A DNA stretch of 64,000 nt from an uncultured Pseudodesulfovibrio sp. (GTDB lineage: Bacteria; Desulfobacterota; Desulfovibrionia; Desulfovibrionales; Desulfovibrionaceae). Under the pieces are notes generated by a model, which ran no database searches, was not told the origin of the DNA, and saw nothing but the letters and a program-made list of their open reading frames with translations. The stretch covers positions 1,002,001 to 1,066,000 of the forward strand of contig NZ_OY782498.1 of NCBI RefSeq assembly GCF_963677845.1, in the 5' to 3' direction. Positions 34,996 through 44,850 of this stretch are shown here, piece by piece; position 1 is the stretch's first letter, and each line of letters starts with the position of its first letter. The translations under genes and the position numbers were made by a program.

Positions 34996-36488
34996 TTGTT
35001 GGCAGCCTCGGCTGACTTTGATGAAAAGTCAAAGAGCTTATTAAAGGGGCGGGGCCATTATATTACTTCTTTTCCCAAGTGCCTCGACTCCCTTGTCCGT
35101 AAGGGAGCCGAGGCATGCTATGGGGAAGGTGTTACACAAAAAAAATGTGAAATGTTTTCGTGCGAAGATGTTTTAATAATTGTTCCCACCCTTGCTCGCG
35201 ACACGCTGTTTATCCTAAGCGCACAAGGTGTCAGAATGGAATATGAAACCGATGTCATTGCTCAAACCATTACGGCACTGGAATTGACACAGCCCGGAAT
35301 TCTTATATCTGAACTCCCCATACCTGAAAACCTGCTTCCATTTTCTTTCTGCCAAGCAGATCAATTCAGTATTGTTTTAAGCCACGCACATGGTCAATTT
35401 AGCAGTGCCCTCTGTTTTGCCTCCCCAACGGAACATGAATCCCGTTTACAAGAAGCGGAAATGGCGAGATTAATTCTTTCGCACGTCATGGACAGTATTT
35501 TACGCGCCATAGCTCAAGAAGAGGAACTTCGTCGGTTGCGCGTCAGTCCTGGAGGTGAGGTACATTTTTGCGGCATTGTAGGCAGCCACCCTTCGATGCA
35601 ACGAATATATTCGCTCATAGAAAATGCTGGTCCGTCAGACGCTACAGTACTCATTCAGGGCGAAAGCGGAACCGGAAAAGAGTTAGTGGCTCACGCACTG
35701 CATGAAAAAAGTTTACGGGCGTCCAAGCCATTTGTCGTCATTAACTGTGCCGCATATCCTGAAACGCTTATTGAAAGTGAATTGTTTGGATACGAAAAGG
35801 GCTCGTTTACCGGCGCAATCAAAACCAAAAAAGGACGATTTGAACAAGCCGAAGGCGGAACGGTGTTCCTTGATGAAATCGGAGAAATTCCCCACTCCAC
35901 CCAGGTCAAACTCCTCAGAGTCTTACAAGATCACCAGTTCGAAAGGTTGGGAAGTGACCATACTATAAAAGGAGATATCCGCATTATTGCGGCGACTAAC
36001 AGGAATCTCGAAAAAGAAGCCAAGACTGGAAATTTCAGAGAAGATCTTTTTATCGTCTGAACGTCATTCCCGTTGAATTGCCCGCCTTACGAGAACGCCA
36101 AAGCGACATAATCCTGCTGGCAAGACACTTTCTAAAAAAATATGCAAAACAACAAGAACGGGAATCCATAGAAATTCATCCTCGAGTATTTTCAATACTA
36201 CAAGAATACCCATGGCCTGGAAATGTACGAGAACTGGAAAATGTTATGGAGCAAGCTGTGGTCCTTGTCCAGAATGACCTCATTACTCCCTCTGACATTT
36301 CTTCCCGATTGGGCACTACAGTCCCGCAATCCCCCCAACAAAGTACACTCGTTACCATGGAACAGCAGGCCATTGTCGATGCATTGGATAAATGTAATTG
36401 GAACAAGAGCAGGGCCGCTAAATTGTTGGGGATAGGGCGGACATCTTTGTATTCGAAACTGAAGAAATATAAAATATCAATGAGATAG
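34996..36488 (+). pseudogene. sigma-54-dependent activator interrupted by a single-base frameshift
   Basis: Two frames form one Fis-type activator. The first (to 36060) has an unrecognised N-terminal sensor region of about 185 residues, then AAA+ motifs [24 protein letters not shown] and [13 protein letters not shown], ending FREDLFIV-stop. The second (to 36488) resumes NVIPVELPALRERQSDI and ends with the helix-turn-helix NWNKSRAAKLLGIGRTSLYS. The expected junction [11 protein letters not shown] would be restored by one extra T in the T-run at 36047-36051. It could be a real mutation, an assembly error or slippage. The N-terminal start (TTG 34996) is also doubtful. Confidence 0.75.
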
Positions 36489-36664
36489 TTTGGGTTTAAC
36501 AAAATGTTTGCGGATTTCATGTGTTTGTTCAGTTTTCTACACGATGCTCAAGTAGCGACATTCTACACCTTTTGTACGCGCTGTTGTATAGTGCCCGAAG
36601 TCGCTATACGATGAATAAGTAGACTAATTACAGGTGTGTTGGTAGGTGCACCCAAGGAATATAT

Positions 36665-36701
36665 TTAGAGACGTGGGTTCGTCCCCCCATCCGTTCTACC
36701 A
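36665..36701 (+). other. tRNA/tmRNA 3'-end-like relic
   Basis: GACGTGGGTTCG followed by a C-run and CCGTTCTACCA looks like a T arm and acceptor end with CCA, but the T stem is imperfect and no 5' part is present. It lies next to a decayed integrase, as attachment-site scars often do. Confidence 0.3.
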
Positions 36702-36769
36702 AAAGTCGATTTTATGTCACCTATGTGTCCTAAATGTTTTTTTGTTTTCTTAGTGTGCGGCTGACTTGT

Positions 36770-37330
36770 CCTGCACCGGATTATGCCGCAATGTCTCAAG
36801 GTTGGTGTATACGCTCAGTCATGCGTGGATCCTTGTGTCTGATTATGGCCGCCGTATGTTTGGTCGGGTCGCCTGTCAGCACGATGTTCGTGCCGTAAAT
36901 TTGGCAGTTGCCATGGAAGTTGAGCTTCCGCATGTATTGCCGATGGTGTGCCAGGCTTTGTTGAAGTTGGTAAACAGAGTGCCATTAAGTCATCCGATGA
37001 CATATCCTTCTTTTGCTTTGATCCCACATTTTTTCGAGATGAGCCTTTCGCTTGAGCTGGGCTTCTCTTGTTCTCAGCATGATTGAGTAGAGCCTTTCTT
37101 GCGTATTCTTGGTGCGGAAGAAGTTGATAAATCCAGAGTTCTGAAACTTCAGACCAATGTGTGACCATTTGAGGTCAAGTACTTCTTGGCGCGCGCATCC
37201 AGTTTTATTGATACATATGAGTATCCTGGTTGATTTGGTTTTCCAGTGGCAAGTAATCTATAAAGGGATGTCTCGTGTCCTTTTTGTGTCCCAATCCACA
37301 GCTACAACATGCGTAATCCATTGAAATCAG
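36770..37330 (-). pseudogene. decayed tyrosine integrase
   Basis: Pieces of a phage-type integrase appear in three minus-strand frames: ILICINKTGCARQEVLDLKW and SHIGLKFQNSGFINFFRTKN, then LNGTLFTNFNKAWHTI, then LRHE, and last HKDPRMTERI. These correspond to the first catalytic Arg region, the mid-domain, the H-x-x-R box and the final His/Tyr region. Several frameshifts and stops make it non-functional. It shares a 13-bp repeat (ACACGATGCTCAA at 36539 and 37351) around its ends. Confidence 0.7.
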
Positions 37331-37430
37331 GCGCCTCCTACACGACGTGCACACGATGCTCAAATCAGAATATTCGGGCGAAAGCTCTTTGTTTTTAGTT
37401 GGTTAATCCATTGTCGCACCCACAGGCAAT

Positions 37431-37480
37431 CTTGAATGGCATTCAAGAGGTCGTGGGTTCGATTCCCTCCAGCTCCACCA
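37431..37480 (+). repeat. tRNA-Ala(GGC) 3'-half fragment, left side of nif island
   Basis: The anticodon arm CTTGA-ATGGCAT-TCAAG (anticodon GGC), a T arm with one mismatch (GTGGG-TTCGATT-CCCTC) and acceptor AGCTCCACCA are present. The D arm and 5' strand are missing. A degenerate copy in the same orientation lies at 56806-56856, and both are followed by a terminator-like hairpin. Such fragments mark ends of integrated elements. Confidence 0.75.
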
Positions 37481-37490
37481 CAAGAAAGAT

Positions 37491-37520
37491 AAGGCTTAGA
37501 AGGAAAACCTTCTAAGCCTT
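37491..37520 (+). terminator. terminator behind the tRNA-Ala fragment
   Basis: A perfect 13-bp stem (AAGGCTTAGAAGG / CCTTCTAAGCCTT) with an AAAA loop and a TTTT tail, 10 bases after the CCA end of the fragment. It is probably the original terminator of the tRNA gene. Confidence 0.85.
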
Positions 37521-37625
37521 TTTTCGTGGGCTATACAAAAGAATATACAGTGATATCTGGGGTGGATGTTTTTTGTTCTGGGAGTGGCAATGGGTTTTGG
37601 GGGGGGCTATATAAGTCCGTTCGAA

Positions 37626-37661
37626 ACCAAGCCCTTACAAGGCTCTGTAAGGGCTTGGTTT
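37626..37661. terminator. strong hairpin at the end of the leftward nif-side operon
   Basis: A perfect 15-bp stem (AACCAAGCCCTTACA / TGTAAGGGCTTGGTT) with a six-base loop and a T tail on the right. It lies about 125 bases beyond the stop of the ABC substrate-binding gene and ends that operon or guards the island edge. Confidence 0.75.
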
Positions 37662-37787
37662 TTAGTTGTGGAGTCAATGTGATTCGATAAGAAGTTTGGA
37701 TGATATAGTACACACATAACCTTAGTATGATGAGGAAGATAGTCCGGACTTATAAAGTGTCTTGGGGAACAGTCCATAATCGTCCGT

Positions 37788-38792
37788 CTACTGGATATTT
37801 TCCTTTGCAGCCTTCATGAAGGTTTGGTCGACCATTGAAGGCATGGGAGGGGCTGTTTTGATGACGTTGTTCATGAGACAGAAGTCCGTAACCGCCTTGT
37901 AGCCTTCGGTGGAGAACTGGCCGTCGTGAGAGATGCAACGACGCAAGACGCTGATGAGTTGTGCGTCAATGTTTCTGCCTGGGAACATGGGGGCGATCTT
38001 TGCTGCTACTTCTTCGTCAGAGTGAGCATCCTGCCACAGCATGGCCCTGTATACGGCGTTACTAAAAGCCTGAACCTGTTCAGGATGTTCTTTGATATAG
38101 TCATCACGCACTTGAACGACCATGGCTTGATAGAGTTCTGAGCCGTAGATATCTTTGTGTTGTTTAGGTTCGGTTGCGTCCACCAGAACATTGCCGTGTA
38201 TAGTTTCTACCTGAGGGAGGCGCGTGGCCCTGATGTAAGCGCCATCTATGTCGCTTTTGCTCATGGCTACGATTTCTGCACCGTATTCCATGCTGGCGAA
38301 AGTCACATCCTTGTCTGGATTCATTCCGGCATTTCTGAATACCGTCTTCACAAAAAAATAGGGGGCAGAACCCGGCATGCCTGCAAAGACGACTCCGCCC
38401 TTGAAGTCTTCAAGTTTTTTTACATCAGGGCGGCTGCAAAAGGTGTAGGGCTGACTATCGAGAGTGGTCATGATGACTTTGCTGGATTGTCCTTTTTCAA
38501 AGGCCATCAGCACGGGTTCAAAACCGATAATGCAGAATTCTGCGTCGCCGTTGAGCAGTCCCATCAAAGCCAGCGGACCATCTTTGTATGTGATGAATTC
38601 CGGGTCCAGACCTTCGTGCGCAAAGTACCCAAGCTCATTGGCCAGATAAATGGGTAGCCAGCCTTCGCCTCGGACAGCTTCGGCAAAGACAACTTTTGTC
38701 AGCGGGGCGTCAGCAGCCGATGACGGTGCACCGGTCATGGTCAGCAGTGTCAGCAAGATGAGACAAGCGTATGCGATTTTTGTTTTGATCAT
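37788..38792 (-). CDS. NitT/TauT-type ABC substrate-binding protein (SsuA/NMT1 family)
   Basis: A protein of 334 residues from ATG 38792, preceded by GAGGAG. The signal peptide (about 1-28) ends in SSAADAPLTK. Family segments include LPIYLANELGYFAHEGLDPE, DGPLALMGLLNGDAEFCIIG and YIKEHPEQVQAFSNAVYRAM. Relatives bind sulfonates, nitrate, thiamine precursors or other small anions. It is part of a three-gene importer within the nif island; a nitrogenase-related ligand is possible but unproven. Confidence 0.88.
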   Translation of the reverse strand: MIKTKIAYACLILLTLLTMTGAPSSAADAPLTKVVFAEAVRGEGWLPIYLANELGYFAHEGLDPEFITYKDGPLALMGLLNGDAEFCIIGFEPVLMAFEKGQSSKVIMTTLDSQPYTFCSRPDVKKLEDFKGGVVFAGMPGSAPYFFVKTVFRNAGMNPDKDVTFASMEYGAEIVAMSKSDIDGAYIRATRLPQVETIHGNVLVDATEPKQHKDIYGSELYQAMVVQVRDDYIKEHPEQVQAFSNAVYRAMLWQDAHSDEEVAAKIAPMFPGRNIDAQLISVLRRCISHDGQFSTEGYKAVTDFCLMNNVIKTAPPMPSMVDQTFMKAAKENIQ

Positions 38793-38842
38793 TGGTTTTT
38801 CTCCTCGTGAGTAATGGGTGTATGTCATGTCGGCTACACACT

Positions 38843-39622
38843 TTATCCGTTGTTTGGATGCCAGCGGAGTAGACGTTTTTCTATCAATTTCAAACCATTG
38901 TTAAAGGCTAATCCAATCAGAAGTAATGTCAGGATGCAGGACATGACTCTGTCTACCTGATAGGTTGTGGTGGCGTATTGGACCATCCAGCCAAGGCCGG
39001 CGCTCGCTCCCATGTATTCGCCTACGATGGCGCCTAACAGGGATGCGCCGATGCCGCCTCGGACACCTGTGAGTATCCAAGGAATACTTGATGGTAACGT
39101 GACCTTGAAAAAAATCTGTCGGCGATTCGCTCCCATGAGTTTGACGGTCGCAATAATGTCTGGATTGATGTTTCGGATGCCGGAGTATGTACTGAAGAAG
39201 ACGAGATAAAAGACCAGCAGTGCGGAGAGGAATATTTTCGACTCAATGCCCAGCCCGAACCAGAGGATAAAGATGGGAGCCAGAGCCAGCTTGGGGATGC
39301 CATACAAAGCGGTAATGATTGGTTCGAACAAGTCGGCTAGTCGTTTGGTTTTGCCCAGACTTACCCCGCATATTATGCCTGCGATGGTCCCGAAGAACAG
39401 ACCGAAAACCGCCTCCTGTAACGTGGTGAGCAGGTGGGGCAGAATCTCCCCACTCCCCACGAAGTGAATGAAGTCCGAGGCAATAGCCGTCGGCTGGCTT
39501 GCGTAGAAGGTGTTGATGATCTTTTGTTGCGCCGCGATTTCCCATGAGAGGAGCAACACTGAAACTATGCTCAGAATGGATAGCCGGTTGCGAAGTCCTT
39601 CATTGATGCGAAATTTACGCAT
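38843..39622 (-). CDS. NitT/TauT-type ABC permease
   Basis: A protein of 259 residues from ATG 39622. It has six membrane helices with a BPD_transp_1 domain; the EAA-like loop is TVKLMGANRRQIFFKVTLPS. FGTIAGIICGVSLGKTKRLA and IPKLALAPIFILWFGLGIES are typical of SsuC/TauC permeases. Its start overlaps the end of the DUF169-ATPase gene by eight bases, so the subunits are co-translated. Confidence 0.9.
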   Translation of the reverse strand: MRKFRINEGLRNRLSILSIVSVLLLSWEIAAQQKIINTFYASQPTAIASDFIHFVGSGEILPHLLTTLQEAVFGLFFGTIAGIICGVSLGKTKRLADLFEPIITALYGIPKLALAPIFILWFGLGIESKIFLSALLVFYLVFFSTYSGIRNINPDIIATVKLMGANRRQIFFKVTLPSSIPWILTGVRGGIGASLLGAIVGEYMGASAGLGWMVQYATTTYQVDRVMSCILTLLLIGLAFNNGLKLIEKRLLRWHPNNG

Positions 39623-41267
39623 GGTCCCTCCGTTTGGACACATTGAGAACCTCGGCGCTGAGATCCCGCCAGATGCGTTTGTGAATAGCGACGAACTCAT
39701 CGGTAAACTTACTTTCGACCACCGACCTGGGTCTTGGCAGGGGGATGGTATATTCAGCTTTGATTTTGGCAGGCCTGCCAGAGAAAAGTATGACCCGATC
39801 GGATAGAGTGATGGCTTCTCCCAAATCGTGGGTGACCATGACGATAGTTTTCTTGTGCTTCTGCCATAGATTGAGGATGTCTTCTTCCAAAGCGTCTCGG
39901 GTCTGGACGTCCAGTCCGACAAACGGTTCGTCCATGAAGATGATATCCGGATCGTAGGCCAGAGCTCGTATGACTGAGGCTCGTTGTTTCATGCCACCGG
40001 ACAATTCAAATGGGTAGCTTTGCGCGAAGTCGAGCAATCCGACTTGGTCCATAAGTCTGTCGGCAGTTTTACGGCGTTCCTTTGAAGGTATGTTGCGTAT
40101 TTCCATGCCTAACTCCACGTTCTTGCGGACCGTGCGCCAGGGCAGGAGAGTATCTGCTTGTGAAATGAATCCGAGATCGAGTCCCTTTGTTGCGTTGCAG
40201 TCGGGCAGCGAGATGCTTCCGGAGTCAGGAGCATACCGTCCGGCCATGAGATTGAGTAGTGTACTTTTACCGCAACCGCTTGGGCCGACAAGAGTCAGGA
40301 ATTCTTGTTGTCTGACATTCAGTGAGATGTCGTCCAGCACTTTGATCGCAGAACCGCTCTGCAACGTGTGGCTTTTGGAGATCGCATGCACTTTGATGGA
40401 ATAGTGATCTGATGACGGTGTTTTCGCGGTAGCGGGAGGTGTTTTCGCTTTTGGAGGTGGCGCGCTGGGCGTGGATGAAGATTGATAGTATGCGGTCCCT
40501 TTGAGTATATTCAGACCAATGTCCATTCTTTTGGCCCGGGCAAGAATGATGTCTTTCTGACTGTCGGATTCGGTTGCGTTTAGTGTTTCTAATACGCCGT
40601 CGACTGTCTGCAGGAACGATTTGAAAGGTATTCCTACACCCAGTTCATGATCTTTCCAGGCACAGGTGTAACGAGTGTTGGAGCAGAGAAGAGAGACATT
40701 TGGTTTGTTCGTGAGATACGGGCGTACCGTCAGTTCCGAGCAGAGCCCTTGCATGCCCATACATCGCATGGTTTCAATAGGCCCATTGTGATGTATGTAT
40801 CCTTGGGTGATCCGCATAGCTTGGTTCGCATCGCAGATGGCTATGACCACATGCGGTGTGTGGTCATGGTCTGACAGAGGTTGCACAGACACACCGTATA
40901 CGGCTCTGTCCATTATGCTCACCGTGGTGGATGTCTCTTTAGCGCAATTTATGTCTTGGTATAGGCCGAGATCAAGATACCGTTTCCCAGACAGAAAGTC
41001 TTCGTTAGCAGGCTCCATGCCTAACGATCGCCTTGCACCGGGACAGGATATCTCTTGCAGTCCGGCCTTTCTCGCTCGCCCACCGCTGGCCATTCTGACC
41101 AGCGAACAATACGAAAGTGGTTTGCGAGCCAGTTTGGCTTCACATTGTTCAAACGCATCCTGAGTGGATAGAAAAGTTACACCCACAAGCTGTCTCTCAA
41201 GCCCGAGGGCGCAGTCCAGCATTCTGGCGAGCATGTCCAGACCGTCAGTATCCGGAGTGTTTTGCAT
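39615..41267 (-). CDS. DUF169 domain fused to a NitT/TauT-type ABC ATPase
   Basis: A protein of 550 residues with two modules. Residues 1-260 are a DUF169 (COG2043) domain with scattered Cys (PLSYCSLVRMASGG, QEISCPGARRSL, MGMQGLCSELTVRPYL). A Pro/Thr/Lys linker (PPPKAKTPPATAKTPSS) leads to residues 290-545, an ABC ATPase: Walker A GPSGCGKSTLLNLMAG, signature LSGGMKQRASVIRALAYDPD and Walker B IIFMDEPFVGLD. DUF169 has no established activity; it is often near molybdenum or nitrogen-fixation genes. The fusion suggests it senses ligand or metal state and gates the importer. Confidence 0.85.
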   Translation of the reverse strand: MQNTPDTDGLDMLARMLDCALGLERQLVGVTFLSTQDAFEQCEAKLARKPLSYCSLVRMASGGRARKAGLQEISCPGARRSLGMEPANEDFLSGKRYLDLGLYQDINCAKETSTTVSIMDRAVYGVSVQPLSDHDHTPHVVIAICDANQAMRITQGYIHHNGPIETMRCMGMQGLCSELTVRPYLTNKPNVSLLCSNTRYTCAWKDHELGVGIPFKSFLQTVDGVLETLNATESDSQKDIILARAKRMDIGLNILKGTAYYQSSSTPSAPPPKAKTPPATAKTPSSDHYSIKVHAISKSHTLQSGSAIKVLDDISLNVRQQEFLTLVGPSGCGKSTLLNLMAGRYAPDSGSISLPDCNATKGLDLGFISQADTLLPWRTVRKNVELGMEIRNIPSKERRKTADRLMDQVGLLDFAQSYPFELSGGMKQRASVIRALAYDPDIIFMDEPFVGLDVQTRDALEEDILNLWQKHKKTIVMVTHDLGEAITLSDRVILFSGRPAKIKAEYTIPLPRPRSVVESKFTDEFVAIHKRIWRDLSAEVLNVSKRRDHA

Positions 41268-41624
41268 GGAAATACCTACTCATGGCGTACAGCAACCCAT
41301 GTTCTTTGTTAACGTATGTCACAGTTTGTTCATTGTACGTGGTTCGTACGAAAGTTGTGCAACTGGTTGTTTGTAACATGTTTGAAATGTTCTCTTTTTA
41401 TATAAAGAGAACTCATGGTAGGTCCAATTTAAAATATTCATCACGTAAATAGAAAAGATAGACACCGTCTATCTGAATAGCGAAGGAAGACTTGTCGACT
41501 GTTATTTAGTGGCACAACAACGAGGACCACTTCTTTCCAACCATAAAAAGCATGGCATACGTCATTGATAACCACGAATCTCAATGTCTGTGAGATCAGG
41601 CGATTCGCTATTAAAATATAGTGG
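41268..41624. other. upstream region of the ABC operon with palindromes
   Basis: This 357-base spacer contains TTCTCTTT-N6-AAAGAGAA at 41390-41411 and GATAGAC-ACC-GTCTATC at 41456-41472. No good -24/-12 sequence was found on the minus strand; the best is a weak GG-N10-GC near 41286-41300. No gene is visible. Confidence 0.4.
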
Positions 41625-42479
41625 TTACATTGAGCAACTGGTTGTCCACATAGCTTGCGCCAGTTGAGGGAGGTATGGTTCCGAAAAGAACAAGTGGTTC
41701 TTCTTGGGGATATTTACCGAAGGTGAGTCCGGATTTGTACTGATGTTAACGGTTTGTTCGCAAAATGTGACGACCATGGGGATAACTTCCTGCTCAGTGT
41801 CACTACAGTAGCTTTCCCGGAATTCTGGTGTGAAGCTGGTTGTCTTGCCGTCAGAGCGGATGGTCTTGATTCGACTGAGGGTTGTAGTCGTTTGAATCAC
41901 ATTGCCCATGGTGTCCAGTACAAGTGAATTCTTGTCGCCGTTCACACCGACTGCGTCGGGATCATAGGCTGTGATTTTTCCGGCCATGGTTTTGACCGGG
42001 AATGGTCTTGCTGGCTCCAATGATTGTACATTGCCATTCGGGAAGAAACTAATACCTATACGGGTTTCATAATGGTTCGTGCGTGTTGCGATGGATACAG
42101 TCTCGTCTGGACAAAGGGTTATGCTGCGAAGTGTTTCGTTTTCATAAAAGCTGATGCTGATGATTCGGGTCGCAATGGAGCCTGCCGGGGTGCGCAGGAC
42201 AATCGGGCGTGCGAGTCCCATTTCGTCGACTTCGCTCCAGTAGCCGGAAAGCCTTCCATTCAGAGGAAATATTCGATTGATATTGCCGTTCTCATGGAAT
42301 GTGACAAGTTCAGCCGGAATGTCGCCAACAGGGGTAATAATGGTTGTCTGGTGCTCCAGCGGGAGTGACTTTGGCGTCCCGTTGTCATGAAAAATGGTTG
42401 GAATGATGTCCTTTTTGCGTAAATCATCAGTCGTATGCTGTGGGATCAGTTCCCCGTAGTTCGTCATAATTGCCTGCAT
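41625..42479 (-). CDS. uncharacterised nif-island protein with repeated F-x-NG units
   Basis: A protein of 284 residues without signal peptide or membrane helix. It contains repeated beta-strand units of the type FHENGNINRIFPLNG, FYENETLRSITLCPDE, FFPNGNVQSLEP and FHDNGTPKSLPLEH, reminiscent of MORN-like or toxin-antitoxin wraps of short beta-hairpins. I do not recognise a named family. It lies 79 bases after nifV in the same direction and upstream of the DUF169-ABC operon, so a role in nitrogen fixation or its transport is inferred only from position. Confidence 0.7.
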   Translation of the reverse strand: MQAIMTNYGELIPQHTTDDLRKKDIIPTIFHDNGTPKSLPLEHQTTIITPVGDIPAELVTFHENGNINRIFPLNGRLSGYWSEVDEMGLARPIVLRTPAGSIATRIISISFYENETLRSITLCPDETVSIATRTNHYETRIGISFFPNGNVQSLEPARPFPVKTMAGKITAYDPDAVGVNGDKNSLVLDTMGNVIQTTTTLSRIKTIRSDGKTTSFTPEFRESYCSDTEQEVIPMVVTFCEQTVNISTNPDSPSVNIPKKNHLFFSEPYLPQLAQAMWTTSCSM

Positions 42480-42558
42480 GGTAACTCCTTGTGTGTTTTG
42501 AAGTGGGAATAGAGTCCAACCATTGTTGTGGTATTGTTTTCTGGTTGCTTCGCGGATT

Positions 42559-43656
42559 CTAATTGGTTTTAGAGAGCTCTGAGAGTTCCTGTTTCGTCAG
42601 AGGACGTTCTAGTTCCCACGAGAGGCGTTTCACCTCCGCAACAAGAGTGGCGATTTCATTCTTCGGTATCTCAATGTTGTTTTTGCCAAGCGCGTGGGCA
42701 ATGGCTGCACGACCGCTTTTGCCACCCACCGCGAGAACGCGATTTGCGTTGATACGGGCGGGATCATACGGTTCAAAGAGGTTAGGCGATTTTCCCATGG
42801 CGTGGACATGGATGCCTGACTCACAGGCGAATATGTCCTGACCCGCGACGGCTTTAGTCCTTGGGATTTGCACCCCGGCAGCGACAGACACGAAATGGCA
42901 AAGTTCACGAATCCTCTCCGTTTGATACGCAGGATTTGTTTCCTTCATGGTGAGGTAGGTTGCCAGTTCTTCAGTGGCTGAAATGCCGGACCGCTCGCCG
43001 ATACCAAGTATGCTGCCGTCGGCGTAGTCTGCACCGCATTGAAGAGCGGTGATAGCGTTGCCTGTGCCCATGCCGAAGTCATCATGACAATGCACAGCGA
43101 CGTCGATGTCGATTTGGTTTCTGAAGATGTGAACCAATTCCTTCATTTTCATGGGGGTAAGCACACCCACCGAGTCTGCGAGGCGAATACGGGATGCCCC
43201 CATGCTTTCGGCAAGCTGTCCAGCGACCAGGGCGAATTGTTCATCGGCTCGTGAGACGTCTTCCAGTCCAACAGAGATATATTCGATACCAAGGAGTCCG
43301 GCCGTGAGAACGGTGTGGGCGAGGCGTTCGAGTAGCCCCTCACGGCCGATTCCAAGGCGTTTTTCGACGTGCAGGTCGGACACGGGGACGCCGATGTTTA
43401 CGCGGTCAACGTTGAGTGCCGCGGCCTTGCTGATGTCTTCTCCTCGACAGGGTGACCAGACGCTCAAGGCTGTGTTTTTGGCTAGAGGGCGGATCCGATC
43501 GACAAGTTCCTCCAAACCTTCCTGCCCCACCCAGCCCATTTCTATTTCATCCACGCCGAGGCTTAAAAGACCGAATATGATTTTCAGCTTCGTTTCCTTA
43601 TTGAAATAGGCTCCGAACATCTGTGCGCCTTCTCTGAGTGTAGTATCGATCAGCAT
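42559..43656 (-). CDS. nifV: homocitrate synthase
   Basis: A protein of 365 residues from ATG 43656, chosen because AAGGAG lies seven bases upstream (an in-frame ATG at 43677 lacks it). It opens MLIDTTLREGAQMFGAYF, the DRE-TIM metallolyase signature with the catalytic R-E. VAVHCHDDFGMGTGNAITAL supplies the metal-binding H-x-H, and SGIHVHAMGKSPNLFEPYDP follows. It condenses acetyl-CoA with 2-oxoglutarate to give the organic ligand of the FeMo cofactor. It is divergent from nifH with a possible sigma-54 promoter at 43698-43712. Confidence 0.92.
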   Translation of the reverse strand: MLIDTTLREGAQMFGAYFNKETKLKIIFGLLSLGVDEIEMGWVGQEGLEELVDRIRPLAKNTALSVWSPCRGEDISKAAALNVDRVNIGVPVSDLHVEKRLGIGREGLLERLAHTVLTAGLLGIEYISVGLEDVSRADEQFALVAGQLAESMGASRIRLADSVGVLTPMKMKELVHIFRNQIDIDVAVHCHDDFGMGTGNAITALQCGADYADGSILGIGERSGISATEELATYLTMKETNPAYQTERIRELCHFVSVAAGVQIPRTKAVAGQDIFACESGIHVHAMGKSPNLFEPYDPARINANRVLAVGGKSGRAAIAHALGKNNIEIPKNEIATLVAEVKRLSWELERPLTKQELSELSKTN

Positions 43657-43697
43657 TGTTTCACTCCTTGCAATCATTCAGTGATGCTTTCCCTTGA

Positions 43698-43712
43698 GCA
43701 TGATCGATGCCA
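43698..43712 (-). promoter_or_regulatory. candidate sigma-54 promoter for nifV
   Basis: On the minus strand TGGCATCGATCATGC has GG and GC ten bases apart, with -24 TGGCA intact and -12 ATGC instead of TTGC. The start site would be about 30 bases ahead of the nifV ATG. Confidence 0.55.
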
Positions 43713-43748
43713 AAAGCAATGCCATCTTTATCTGCTTGAAATTTAATA

Positions 43749-43845
43749 CCAATTTGAGAATTGGTTTCTCGTGATGTCTGGCTACATTTTTGTAGTTTCT
43801 TACACTTTTGTCTTCATTGGTGGTGCTCTCCTACACTTTTCGTAG
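43749..43845. promoter_or_regulatory. cluster of dyads upstream of nifH (candidate activator sites)
   Basis: CCAATT-TGAG-AATTGG lies at 43749-43764, CTACA-TTTT-TGTAG at 43782-43795, a partial TTACACTTTTG at 43800-43810 and CTACACTTTTCGTAG at 43831-43845. They stand 70-165 bases before the -24 element, the usual range for NifA-type enhancer sites, but do not fit the classical TGT-N10-ACA spacing. Confidence 0.5.
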
Positions 43846-44805
<960 letters not shown>

Positions 44806-44850
44806 TTCAATCAATCAATTATTAATCCAAACAATGAGGAAGGGATAGAA

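Noticed and set aside
37750-37938. Short minus-strand frame overlapping the substrate-binding protein gene
   Set aside because: It is an alternative frame of the ABC substrate-binding protein gene and carries no start signal.
41286-41300. Sigma-54 promoter for the DUF169-ABC operon
   Set aside because: Only the GG-N10-GC spacing fits; the surrounding consensus bases are poor, so it is mentioned but not called.
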